Shown here: piece after piece, positions 26,259-35,483 of the stretch | Position numbering within the stretch: the stretch's first letter is position 1 | How the letters are laid out: each line of letters begins with the position of its first letter | NCBI GenBank assembly: GCA_913061325.1 | Contig: CAJXUU010000014.1 | Coordinates: forward strand, 1 to 36,961 | Source of the DNA: an uncultured Saprospirales bacterium | Lineage (GTDB): Bacteria > Bacteroidota > Bacteroidia > Chitinophagales > Saprospiraceae | Length of the DNA: 36,961 nt | Reading direction: 5' to 3' | Notes under the pieces: model-generated | Databases searched by the model: none | Told to the model about the DNA's origin: nothing | What the model saw: only the letters and a program-made list of their open reading frames with translations | Translations under genes and position numbers: made by a program

Positions 26259-27982
26259 GAATCCTGAATATACACTAGATGTACGTTCTTTAAATAATTT
26301 CGATGCAGGACAATTTAATGTTTCCAATCTCGATAAATCCAAATACGTAAGATTCTTCAGTGGGAGTGATACCTATCCAGACCCATCTATGAGCTGGAGT
26401 CCTGGTCACAATTTTCTTTTTGCAACATATGATGATGCTACATTTAATTTTACTGAATATATGCGAATAGATTCTTTTGGGAACGTAGGGATTGGAATAT
26501 TTAATTCTGAGTCTCAGCTTGATATTAAAGGAGGAGATTGGAATCTTGATGCAGGCAATGCAGGCGATGTAAGGATTGAAAGTGCATCTCATAATCTGCG
26601 TATCGGTGTAGCTACTGGAGGTGGAGGAGCAGGCATTTCGAGAATATACTCTTCTAATCATTTAATGTTTGGAGTAGATAGTACTGCGATCATGTTAATT
26701 GAAAAAGGTGGAGAAACAGGTTTTGAAACAACGAATCCAAGTCAAAGAGTTCATGTCAATGGAAAGTTGAAAATCGGTGATGATTCTAAGGCCCCTTCGG
26801 AAGGAACGATTCGGTACAATTCTACTAATAATAGTTTCGAAGGGTATGATGGCACAAAATGGATAAACTTGGGAGGATCCAGTCCGTATGGAGTACAAGG
26901 AACATTCAATCTGCCTAATTCCAGTTTCAATCCTAATGTTCCTGGTGTTGCTTCTCTTATTCGAGGAGCACAGGATTTAGTTGTAATTCGAAGTGCAGAG
27001 AATATCATAATTGGGTATGATACTAATTTTCCTCCTAACCCTATATATATACAGGGTATATGTCAATATGTTCCAAAAAAATGGAAGTTCAACTTGGGAA
27101 AATGTTATTAGTATAAGTGAAGATGATCCAACTTTTGGATTTTTATTTGCTAATGACATTGCACTATCTGATAATAGACTTTTGATCGGAGATCCAAGTG
27201 ATAAGGAAGTGAAAGAATATCATTATTCAGCAGGATTTTGGTGGAATGGAACTGTCTTTGAATCCCCAGATTCTAGTATAGATGATTACTTCGGTTCTTC
27301 AATTGCGAGATATGGAGATATGACAATTATTGGAGCGCCAACTGTTGGTTTTTTTGATGGACCTCATGGGCCTGGGAAAGCATAAGTATATGATGAAAAT
27401 GATATTCTTGAGGGCACCCTCAATGGTCCTGGTGCAACGTTGGGAGATAAATTTGGAATAGATGTAGATATCACAAATAATCGGGCAATAGTCGGAGCTT
27501 CTGGAGATAATTTTGGAAGTACGTCTAATGCTGGATCTGCTACTGTTTTTAATAGGTTAAATGGCAATTGGTCTGCTAACAATACTTTTTTTGATGATAC
27601 AGTTGAAGAGGATGAAAATTATGGATCACAAGTCTCCATTGAAGATTCTGATTACTTTTATATTAAAGAAAATGATGGTATTGATGCATATCTTATTGAA
27701 AATGGATATTGGGTTCTGAAAGAAACCATATCAGGACAGGGTAGTGGTTATAATGCTTCAAGTTCAAAACATGAAGGTTTCGATAAAATGGTTTTTTACA
27801 ACTATAATTCCGATGTGGATAAAATAAATTTTTTAGTTGCATTAGAAAGAGATGCAAATAACAATTTTGTAATGACTTCATCATTGATCAACGGAACATC
27901 AGCTATCCAAAGTTATGACATTATAGGCAATGAAATTTATACTTTGGGATCAGATCAAAAAGTCTATATTTTTGAGTATTGA
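26242..27982 (+). pseudogene. Tail-fibre-like / FG-GAP repeat protein gene, 5' truncated and disrupted
   Basis: The plus frame is recognisable from VGLNIMNPEYTLDV and continues with FGNVGIGIFNSESQLDI and other fibre-type repeats to about 27040. There a one-base shift in a TATATATATA tract (27041-27052) moves it to another frame (RVYVNMFQKNGSSTWENV). FG-GAP-like repeats follow, for example DDYFGSSIARYGDMTIIGAP and DKFGIDVDITNNRAIVGAS. An in-frame TAA (27383-27385) replaces what is probably Tyr in GKA-stop-VYDEND, and the frame then stays open to 27982. FG-GAP repeats form beta-propellers typical of secreted or adhesive proteins. The gene has no start or signal peptide of its own; its beginning is replaced by the antisense of the minus-strand half-gene. 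Confidence 0.7.
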
Positions 27983-28731
27983 TTTGAGCTTGAAATTATG
28001 ATTACATTTTCAAGTTTGATTACACCGCCTGAAGTTGGAGTGATTGCGAATATAAGTTTACCATCTATGAAGTAAATGCATGACAAAAATAAGGTGCGTG
28101 TTTGGTTGTTAATGAGATTTTATGAACCTGACGACCGAAAATACCCTAATTTAAAAGGAGTTGGAATACAAAGATTAGCACAGAAATTAAAAGAGGCAAA
28201 CTAAATCCAAACCTTGAATCTAGTTTAACCTCTCTTATTCCAACTTATAAATGAAGTCTATAGCAATAACAGCTTCATTGTGAGTGTGAATGTAATTGTC
28301 ATTGGTTTGGATTTTTTGGTTCAGTTGTTATGCAGGTTTCCAAAATCTGCTGAATCATTAGAATTCCAATAGTATAATTATGTCAATGATTAGAAACACA
28401 TTATTTGCTACCTTATTTGATCCTATTTTACCAGATTTCCTTATGGAATTCCACAAGTTATCAACATTACAAAGATCATAACCCTATTATAGAATTTATA
28501 CAGTAGAAATACCTGTTTATATTGTAGGTATAAGTGCTGTATCATTAATGAGAAAATGATTACTCAAATTTTAAATAATGGGAATCACATATACAACTAG
28601 ACTGGCTTCTCAATTTATTAGAATATTCAAATAAACTCCTAGTCCGTGTAGTGAATGTTCTTTCAACTCCGTAATAAACAATGAATGATGTATAATTCAT
28701 CGCCAATTACATTAAATTACGAATCGAATGA
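27983..28731. other. Non-coding stretch with inverted repeats
   Basis: About 750 bp with no supported gene. It contains a perfect 10-bp inverted repeat, AGTTGGAATA (28159-28168) / TATTCCAACT (28236-28245). It also holds a perfect 11-bp one, AAATCCAAACC (28203-28213) / GGTTTGGATTT (28304-28314), and a nested hairpin at 28498-28542. Stops are frequent in all frames, as expected of decayed DNA. Confidence 0.5.
28498..28542. repeat. Nested hairpin with a symmetrical internal loop
   Basis: Outer arms ATACAG / CTGTAT and inner arms ATACCT / AGGTAT are separated on both sides by 5 unpaired bases, around an 11-nt apical loop. No T-run follows, so it is not an obvious terminator. Confidence 0.5.
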
Positions 28732-29097
28732 AATTTTAGTTTCGAGAATTGTGATGAAAATAATTCATCGATCTATCTTGGAGGTGAAGAAATCACTAAC
28801 AATAATGTAGATGAGGATTGTGATGGAGAAGATTTAATCTTGAGCGTCGAGTATGAAAACTTAAGTTAATTCATTGCGGGTCCAAACCCTACATCGAATG
28901 TATTTACAATTGGTAATGCAAATCAAAACTTCTCTTCTGCTAAAGTTATGGATATTCATGGTCGAATAATCATGAATGTTGCAGCTCAAAATGGAGATAT
29001 CAGAATAGACCTTTCTGGAAGAGAAAATGGACTTTACTTTGTTTCCGTCAGAGATGGAAATGGTGATTCCAAAATGCTTAAGGTGGTAAAATTATGA
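28732..29097 (+). pseudogene. 3' remnant of a T9SS-secreted protein with a MopE-like motif
   Basis: One frame reads NCDENNSSIYLGGEEI then TNNNVDEDCDGEDLIL, the MopE/metal-binding repeat pattern (DCDD..IYPGA.E...G.D.DCDG). After ENLS there is an in-frame TAA (28867-28869). The frame then continues as a T9SS type A sorting domain (FIAGPNPTSNVFTIG, VMDIHGRIIM, ENGLYFVSVRDGNGDSKMLK) to TGA at 29095-29097. The 5' part of the gene is absent; a TGA in the same frame precedes 28732. A terminator follows about 90 bp later. Confidence 0.8.
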
Positions 29098-29186
29098 TGA
29101 TATCAGAACAAGTTATTTAATTACTTACAAATATTTAATTTCCAGTTGAAGGAAGAATTGGAGAAGACATGGACTGATATTGTTAA

Positions 29187-29225
29187 AAGAGATCTGATGG
29201 CATTAAGTGGTCAGATCTTTTTGTT
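29187..29225 (+). terminator. Rho-independent terminator after the T9SS remnant
   Basis: GATCTGA (29191-29197) pairs with TCAGATC (29211-29217), with further A/T pairing outside, around a 13-nt loop, and is followed by TTTTT (29218-29222). Its survival shows that the T9SS remnant was once the last gene of a plus-strand unit. Confidence 0.7.
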
Positions 29226-29395
29226 TATGTATGTCCCTTAATCGAGGATAAGTAACTTCTGTAAGAATATGCTTTTTATGTCTTCACTATTTTTATGCGC
29301 TATAGCTTTTTTGCTACGGGCGTAAGACTAATATTACATGGACGATTTGACAGTAATTTGTGTGTGTTTATGATTGTATTTGGGCGCCTCAATAA

Positions 29396-29458
29396 AGCAC
29401 AACACCAAGTAGACAACAAAAAAGTTGTCAAAATATTTGACAACACAAACGTTGTGCT
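29396..29458. repeat. Nested palindromic site with GTTGTC/GACAAC repeats
   Basis: Outer arms AGCACAAC (29396-29403) and GTTGTGCT (29451-29458) are perfect 8-bp complements. Inside, GTTGTCAAA (29424-29432) and TTTGACAAC (29436-29444) form a perfect 9-bp stem around ATA. GACAAC (29412-29417) can pair alternatively with GTTGTC (29424-29429). No T-run follows. It may be a recombination or protein-binding site; the family is unknown. Confidence 0.6.
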
Positions 29459-29719
29459 GTGTTTTGCATCAAAATCGTTGTCATAGGAAGGGTTTATTGC
29501 AATACAATTATAGGATCAGCCGCAGAAGGAGTAAGGGAACTAGAAAAATTTCAAAACGATGAAGAATTAAAAAATGCAAATGAGCCATTATACTATACTG
29601 CACAAATATTAAATGGAGATATTAAAGATTTATCGTATGAAGTACCAGAACCTATGATAGAAGTCGTAGAACAGATATTAGCATATATAAAAGAGAGGAG
29701 AAAAGTGTATTATCATTAA
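29459..29719 (+). CDS. Small hypothetical ORF (doubtful gene)
   Basis: An 86-residue frame starts at a GTG directly after the palindromic site. The last two thirds have protein-like composition and helix-like character (AAEGVRELEKFQNDEELKN, then PEPMIEVVEQILAYIKERRK). I recognise no family and see no ribosome-binding site before the GTG. It could equally be the 3' end of a gene whose start was lost, since the first 20 residues (IKIVVIGRVYCNTI) look arbitrary. Confidence 0.35.
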   Translation: MFCIKIVVIGRVYCNTIIGSAAEGVRELEKFQNDEELKNANEPLYYTAQILNGDIKDLSYEVPEPMIEVVEQILAYIKERRKVYYH

Positions 29720-29834
29720 AAGTAATATTCCATATTGGTAGTCAAAAAATCCAGTTCCATCAGCACCATTGAGTTATAGATAAGAAACTTAAGTAGTTAC
29801 AGTAATTTTAAAAAATAAAAGGATACAAAAAGAC

Positions 29835-29870
29835 AAAGCCAGCAAGTTGAATCTCATCTTGCTGGCTTTT
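29835..29870. terminator. Strong bidirectional terminator at the end of the glycogen operon
   Basis: A perfect 12-bp stem, AAAGCCAGCAAG / CTTGCTGGCTTT, encloses an 11-nt loop. On the plus strand it ends in TTTT; on the minus strand it runs into TTTGTCTTTTTG. It lies about 20 bp past the GH31 stop codon. Confidence 0.9.
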
Positions 29871-29891
29871 CTAATCTAAGTTAAATAGTAT

Positions 29892-32258
29892 TTACCATCT
29901 GACTTTAATTTCGCCAAATCCTTCTTGGATTACAAACGAGTGGTCATTCAATTTTACCTCAGTATCATCAACAAACACAGTGTAGGCAATACCTTCCATA
30001 CCAATCAATTCTACTTTGAAGGTGTCATATGATTGATTAAATCCTCGCTGTACATGTTGTGTCATTCTAAATTGTGATCCATTCATTACTGATTTGAAAG
30101 TTCGATAATTGAACTTGCCGCTACGGTGCTCCTTACCATTTCCTCTATCTTCATATAAGTAACTATTGTTTTCGGTGCCACCAACGTAGACTTTCAATGT
30201 GACTTGCTTAATTTCTTTTTCGCCAACATATTGTTGCACAGGATATAGAGGGATTACGGCACCGGATTTTATGAAAACTGGTATTGTCTCAATGGTTACA
30301 GATACCTCTATGTCGTGCTCTCCTGTTACTTTTTCTCCAGTGAAATAGTTGAACCATTCCCCTTCAGGAAGATACATGAATTTTGATTTTGGATTGGGTT
30401 CACTTACCGGACATACGAGTATATTATCACCAAGTAAAAACTCATCTTCTTTATGTACCGCTATTTCATCATTTTGATATACATATGCAAGAGGCCTAGT
30501 CATCGGCATATACTCGGACACATATTGGTAGAAAGTTGTATAAAGGTAGGGTAGAAGTTGATATCTAAGTTCTAGTGTTTTTCTGACTACATCGATAGTC
30601 TTCTCACCAAATGACCATGGTTCCTGATCTCCATGATCTCCAGAACTATGCGTTCGGAAAAATGGATGGAAAGTAGCCAATTGCATCCATCGTGTATACA
30701 ATTCTGGAGATGGATGATCAATGAATCCACCTACATCTGATCCTACAAACGAGAATCCACAAACAGCCATTCTTTGTACTTGTCGATTAGCCACTAGTAA
30801 ATGCTCCCATGATGATTTGTTATCACCTGTCCAACCGAGACAATATCTCTGAGCGCCACTATATGCTGATCGAGTGATTACAAATGGGCGTTCTGGATGA
30901 ATACTTTTTCTTACACCGTGGAATGTTGCTCTTGCCATTTGCATTCCATAGACATTATGTGCTTTTCTATGGCTACACTCATGTCCATCATAATTATGAC
31001 GAACATCATCAGGGAATGATTTATTTGGAGTTTCGAATACGGCAGGCTCATTCATATCATTCCATATTCCAGCAACGCCGATTTCGTCGATCAACTCATC
31101 AAATAGACCAGACCACCATTCTCTTACTTCAGGATTTGTGAAATCTGGAAAGTAACAATCTCCTGGCCATACCTTACCTTTCATCAATGGACCATCTCCT
31201 CGCTTGCAGAAGTATCCTTTTTCAAATGCTTCTTTGTATACAGAATACTCCGGATCGATTTTGATACCTGGATCTATAATTACAATTGTTTTGAATCCAT
31301 TTTTCTTAAGGTCACTAACTAGCTTTTTAGGATCTGGAAATCGCTCATTATCCCAAGTGAAACAACGGAATCCATCCATATAATCAATGTCAAAGTATAT
31401 TGCATCTGCCGGTAACCTTAACTCTCTGAATTTATCTGTGACTTCCCTTACATTTGCTTCTGGATAATAACTCCATTTGCACTGATGATATCCTAACGAC
31501 CATAATGGTGGTAAGTCGGGCGTACCCGTCAACATTGTATATCTTTTAACCACATCTATTAGGTCTGGACCTGCAATGAAGTAATAATTCATTTCTCCAC
31601 CTTCTGCCCAAAAACTACATGCGCTATTTCTTTCACTGGCAAAATCGAAGAAAGACATAAAGGTATTGTCGAAGAATATGCCGTAACCGATATCATGATG
31701 CAAGCCCATATAGAATGGGATGTTTTTATAAATAGGATCAGTATCTTTTTCGAAACCATATTCATCAGTTCCCCATATTTGGAGACGCTTTCCTCTCATA
31801 TTTAGAGTGTGTGGTTTATCGCCTAACCCGAAGTACATTTCCTTATCGAATACGTGCTTACTTTGTTTGACTATGTTACCACCACTGGCTTGAAATTCTT
31901 CCCAGTGATATCCTTTCTCATCTTCATTGATGATTTGCTCATCTATATCCTTGAATGTGAGTTTGAGATTTGATTTATTGATATAGCACTTGACGGTTTT
32001 GGTTTCGATCATAAATTCCGAATCCGTTTCATGCAATTCGAGATGACGATAACTCCCAACATAGTTTTTATCGATGGCATAGGAAAAATCTTCTTCAAGG
32101 GTACCTTCGGTTCCTAATCGTACTCTGATAATAGAGTCAGAGATTACTTCGATTTTTAGAACAACCTGGTTCTCACTATAGAAGTGAAATATGTTTTTAT
32201 CTACTGTGTGATTTACCAGTTCAGATGGGTAATTATCTACAACTCCATTATTATGCAT
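29892..32258 (-). CDS. GH31 alpha-glucosidase
   Basis: The 788-residue enzyme has the complete GH31 layout: N-terminal beta-sandwich, then a (beta/alpha)8 barrel. The nucleophile is Asp401 (GIWNDMNEPAVF) and the acid/base is Asp479 (LGWTGDNKSSWEH). The other hallmark block is FSFVGSDVGGF, with RTHSSGDHGDQEPW further on. A C-terminal beta domain follows. No signal peptide is visible (MHNNGVVDNYPSEL), so it should act in the cytoplasm, releasing glucose from alpha-glucans or malto-oligosaccharides. It is the last gene of the glgA-glgC-glgB operon, 31 nt after glgB, and probably takes part in glycogen turnover. An alpha-xylosidase activity is less likely in this setting. Confidence 0.92.
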   Translation of the reverse strand: MHNNGVVDNYPSELVNHTVDKNIFHFYSENQVVLKIEVISDSIIRVRLGTEGTLEEDFSYAIDKNYVGSYRHLELHETDSEFMIETKTVKCYINKSNLKLTFKDIDEQIINEDEKGYHWEEFQASGGNIVKQSKHVFDKEMYFGLGDKPHTLNMRGKRLQIWGTDEYGFEKDTDPIYKNIPFYMGLHHDIGYGIFFDNTFMSFFDFASERNSACSFWAEGGEMNYYFIAGPDLIDVVKRYTMLTGTPDLPPLWSLGYHQCKWSYYPEANVREVTDKFRELRLPADAIYFDIDYMDGFRCFTWDNERFPDPKKLVSDLKKNGFKTIVIIDPGIKIDPEYSVYKEAFEKGYFCKRGDGPLMKGKVWPGDCYFPDFTNPEVREWWSGLFDELIDEIGVAGIWNDMNEPAVFETPNKSFPDDVRHNYDGHECSHRKAHNVYGMQMARATFHGVRKSIHPERPFVITRSAYSGAQRYCLGWTGDNKSSWEHLLVANRQVQRMAVCGFSFVGSDVGGFIDHPSPELYTRWMQLATFHPFFRTHSSGDHGDQEPWSFGEKTIDVVRKTLELRYQLLPYLYTTFYQYVSEYMPMTRPLAYVYQNDEIAVHKEDEFLLGDNILVCPVSEPNPKSKFMYLPEGEWFNYFTGEKVTGEHDIEVSVTIETIPVFIKSGAVIPLYPVQQYVGEKEIKQVTLKVYVGGTENNSYLYEDRGNGKEHRSGKFNYRTFKSVMNGSQFRMTQHVQRGFNQSYDTFKVELIGMEGIAYTVFVDDTEVKLNDHSFVIQEGFGEIKVRW

Positions 32259-32289
32259 AATCTCTTAATCATTTGAAGCAGCGAAAGTG

Positions 32290-34185
32290 CTATTTCTTTT
32301 TGAAAATACGTGCACCTAGAGGTGGAATTTCGACAATTAACGATGATTTTTTACCGTGGCAACCTATTTCTTCAGTATACTTAGTGTGTATTTTACAATA
32401 ATTGCTTCCTCCAAGGGTTTCAGCATCAGAATTAAAGATTTCTTCCCACTCACCTTTCTGAGGTGCTCCGATTCTATATTCTTGATGAGAGGTTGGTGTG
32501 AAGTTCAGAACTATCAATAGATCATCAGCTTGTTTTTTGCCTTTTCGGACTATAGTCAGGATAGAGTTTTCTGTGTCAGAATAATCAATCCATTCGAAAC
32601 TATCAAAGCTGTAATTATTCTCATGTAATGCCAATTGGTCTTTATATATACCGTTTAAAGATTTTACCGTATTATAAATGCCTTTATGTGCGTCATACTG
32701 AAGTTCTTCCCAAGATAATTGACTGCTGTGATCCCATTCCGCTCGTTGGCCAAATTCTGATCCCATGAAGAGTAATTTTGCACCAGGATGGATGTACATA
32801 TAGGTATATAACAATCTGAGATTGGCAAACATTTGCCAGTCATCTCCGGGCATTCTGGTTAGCATAGATCCCTTGCCATGTACTACTTCATCATGAGAAA
32901 AAGGAAGAACAAAATTCTCAGTGAAAGCATATACAAGACTAAACGTTATATCATTTTGATGAAATTTTCTGTGAACAGGATCCAATTTGAAATAGGCTAG
33001 TGTGTCATTCATCCAGCCCATCATCCATTTATATCCGAATCCTAAACCATCATGGTGCACAGGTTTGGTTACACCAGTGAATGAAGTAGATTCTTCGGCT
33101 ATCATTTGAGCGTTAGGGAAGTGCTCGTAAACTGCCTTGTTGAGATCTCTCAGAAATTGTATTGCTTCTAAGTTTTCGTTACCACCATGTACGTTTGGTT
33201 CCCATTCTCCTTCTTCTCTTGAATAGTCAAGGTATAACATCGATGCTACTGCATCCACCCTCAATCCATCTGCGCCATAAACTTCCAACCAAAACAGTGC
33301 ATTACTAATTAAAAATGACTTGACCTCGGGACGTCCATAATTGAATATTAAACTTTTCCAATCTGGATGAAATCCTCGTTTGACATCAGGATGTTCGTAT
33401 ACATTACTTCCATCAAAATTGCCTAATCCATGTGCATCTTCTGGAAAGTGAGATGGGACCCAATCAAGAATGACCCCGATACCAGAAGTTCTCAATTCTT
33501 GAACAAAAGCTATGAAGTCTGCCGGTGTACCCAAGCGACTCGTAGGTGCAAAATAACCTGTTACTTGATAGCCCCAAGAAGGATCATATGGGTACTCCAT
33601 TATAGGCATGAGTTCAATATGGGTAAACCCTAGGTCTGTTATATAGGGTATGAGTTGCTCACCTAGTTCCTTGTAACTAAGATACTCTCGATGATCCCAC
33701 GGTCTCTTCCACGAGGGTAAGTGTATCTCATAGATCGACATAGGATCTTGATGAGAATTTTTAATTTTTGCAGTCTTAAGATCTACATCATGCTGATAGT
33801 CCCAGACAATTGATGCTGTACGCGGAGGCATCTCACAATAAAATGCGTACGGATCTGCTTTCTCAGTAATCTCAAAAGAATCAGCATTGGTTATCCTAAA
33901 TTTGTACAGGTTGCCAACTTTTACATTAGGTGCAAATCCCTCCCAGATACCAGACTCATCAAATCTAACATGCAGTTGATATTCGTTTCCTGACCAATAA
34001 TTAAAATCTCCAATGATCTCAACCTTTCCAGCGGCAGGAGCATAAACAGAAAAATATACGCCGGCCACACCATTATGTTCTAATGGGTGGGCACCGAGTT
34101 TTTCATATAGTTTGTAATGATGTCCTGACTTGAAAAGTGCAATGTCAAAATCTGTAAACAGCGAGTATGGTTCTATCCTATTCAA
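32290..34185 (-). CDS. glgB: 1,4-alpha-glucan branching enzyme
   Basis: The 631-residue GH13 enzyme starts with a CBM48-like domain (about 35-105, containing VEIIGDFNYWSG). The barrel has the catalytic residues Asp311 (GLRVDAVASMLYLDY), Glu364 (MIAEESTSF) and Asp432 (LPFSHDEVVHGK). The block NVHGGNENLEAIQFLRDLN is diagnostic of branching enzymes. It lacks the extra N-terminal module of some GlgB proteins and so is the short form. It cuts an alpha-1,4 chain and makes alpha-1,6 branches in glycogen. Its start overlaps the end of glgC by 4 nt. Confidence 0.96.
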   Translation of the reverse strand: MNRIEPYSLFTDFDIALFKSGHHYKLYEKLGAHPLEHNGVAGVYFSVYAPAAGKVEIIGDFNYWSGNEYQLHVRFDESGIWEGFAPNVKVGNLYKFRITNADSFEITEKADPYAFYCEMPPRTASIVWDYQHDVDLKTAKIKNSHQDPMSIYEIHLPSWKRPWDHREYLSYKELGEQLIPYITDLGFTHIELMPIMEYPYDPSWGYQVTGYFAPTSRLGTPADFIAFVQELRTSGIGVILDWVPSHFPEDAHGLGNFDGSNVYEHPDVKRGFHPDWKSLIFNYGRPEVKSFLISNALFWLEVYGADGLRVDAVASMLYLDYSREEGEWEPNVHGGNENLEAIQFLRDLNKAVYEHFPNAQMIAEESTSFTGVTKPVHHDGLGFGYKWMMGWMNDTLAYFKLDPVHRKFHQNDITFSLVYAFTENFVLPFSHDEVVHGKGSMLTRMPGDDWQMFANLRLLYTYMYIHPGAKLLFMGSEFGQRAEWDHSSQLSWEELQYDAHKGIYNTVKSLNGIYKDQLALHENNYSFDSFEWIDYSDTENSILTIVRKGKKQADDLLIVLNFTPTSHQEYRIGAPQKGEWEEIFNSDAETLGGSNYCKIHTKYTEEIGCHGKKSSLIVEIPPLGARIFKKK

Positions 34186-35480
34186 ATGGCTAATCCTATT
34201 TTAGTTCCAGCAGGTATTACTGAATTTTTATTGATCACAATCAATCCTTTTGTGATGACATAATCATCCGTTTCCATATCCTCAAGGCTATCATCGCCTA
34301 TTATTTGACAATTATCCCCAACACTTACATGCTTATCAATAATTGCATTTTTTATAACACAATTGTCTCCAATCCCTTTAAGATTATTGATATCTTTTGT
34401 CATAATCTTATCTAAGGTTGGGTATAAGTCATTTCCAATAACATAACAACTATCTATTTTGGTACCCTTTCCAATCCACGATCTGATTCCTATAATTGAA
34501 TTTGTTATTTCATCAGCATATATAATAGATCCTTCAGCAATGAGGCTTCGTGTAACACGAACCCCAAAAAATTTTGATGGGGGTAACATTCTACCTCTAG
34601 TTAATACGGTATTATTTTTATCAAATAATGTAAACCTTGGATCATCTCCAGCCATTTCAAGGTTAGCATCAAAGTAGTCTTTTATATCTCCTACATCTTC
34701 CCAATATCCATCGTATTTGTAGGCTTGGACATTGAGATTATCAGTAAGACTATTTGGAATGATTTCTTTCCCAAAATCAATAGCATCTTCGTATTTATCA
34801 AGCATATCCTCTAATACCTTTCTTGAAAATATATAGATGCCCATCGATGCTAGATAGTTTCTTCCTTGACCTTTAAGTTCATCACCTACTTCTGATTCCC
34901 ATTTAGGGAGTAACTCAGTTGCTGGTTTTTCAATAAAATCATTGATCTTTCCATCAGCTGCTACCTTCATTATTCCAAAAGCTGGTGCTTGTTTGGCATT
35001 GCAAGGAATAGTAGCAATAGAAACATCAGCTTTATAAGCAATATGTCGACCTATGAATTCCTCAAAGTCCATATGATATAGCTGATCACCAGAAAGTATC
35101 AAGATATATTCTGCGTCATCATTTTTAATATTACGAAGCGATTGACGAACTGCATCAGCGGTGCCTTGAAACCATTTGTAGTTTCCTTTGGTTTGCTCGG
35201 CCGCGAGAACATCCACAAATGCTGAAGAAAATCTATCAAAATTGAATGTGTTTTTAATATGCTTATTAAGTGAAGCAGAGTTATACTGAGTGAGTACATA
35301 TATCCTCCTCAATCCCGAATTCAGACAATTGGAAATTGGAATGTCTATCAATCTATATTTACCTCCTATTGGGACAGCAGGTTTGGATCTTTCTTTAGTT
35401 AGCGGATATAGTCTAGAACCTACTCCGCCGCCGAGTATTATGCTGACGCATTTATCATTGATGTCTTTAGTTGATTGCAT
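34182..35480 (-). CDS. glgC: Glucose-1-phosphate adenylyltransferase (ADP-glucose pyrophosphorylase)
   Basis: The 432-residue protein has the nucleotide-binding motif GGGVGSRLYPLTKERSKPAV and the effector-region GGKYRLIDIPISNCLNSG. The sugar-phosphate site reads IEKPATELL. The C-terminal left-handed beta-helix (about 300-432) has the hexapeptide rhythm (KNAIIDKHVSVGDNCQII). It makes ADP-glucose from ATP and glucose-1-phosphate, the committed step of glycogen synthesis. It starts 3 nt after the glgA stop and overlaps glgB. In the known family it is controlled allosterically; here the regulatory residues were not assigned. Confidence 0.95.
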   Translation of the reverse strand: MQSTKDINDKCVSIILGGGVGSRLYPLTKERSKPAVPIGGKYRLIDIPISNCLNSGLRRIYVLTQYNSASLNKHIKNTFNFDRFSSAFVDVLAAEQTKGNYKWFQGTADAVRQSLRNIKNDDAEYILILSGDQLYHMDFEEFIGRHIAYKADVSIATIPCNAKQAPAFGIMKVAADGKINDFIEKPATELLPKWESEVGDELKGQGRNYLASMGIYIFSRKVLEDMLDKYEDAIDFGKEIIPNSLTDNLNVQAYKYDGYWEDVGDIKDYFDANLEMAGDDPRFTLFDKNNTVLTRGRMLPPSKFFGVRVTRSLIAEGSIIYADEITNSIIGIRSWIGKGTKIDSCYVIGNDLYPTLDKIMTKDINNLKGIGDNCVIKNAIIDKHVSVGDNCQIIGDDSLEDMETDDYVITKGLIVINKNSVIPAGTKIGLAI

Positions 35481-35483
35481 ATT

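Noticed and set aside
26290-26661. Minus-strand ORFs opposite the FG-GAP/fibre gene
   Set aside because: They are shadows of the plus-strand frame, which carries recognisable repeat motifs.
28112-28204. A 30-codon ORF (MRFYEPDDRKYPNLKGVG...)
   Set aside because: It is too short, has no recognisable relative or ribosome-binding site, and sits in decayed DNA; it could be a gene end but I cannot support it.
21072-28869. Reassigned stop codon as the explanation for in-frame stops
   Set aside because: TGA, TAG and TAA all occur, frameshifts accompany them, and genes elsewhere in the window use normal stops without internal ones.
29295-29486. A 63-codon plus-strand ORF across the palindromic site
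   Set aside because: Most of it is the inverted-repeat sequence itself, and the composition is not protein-like.
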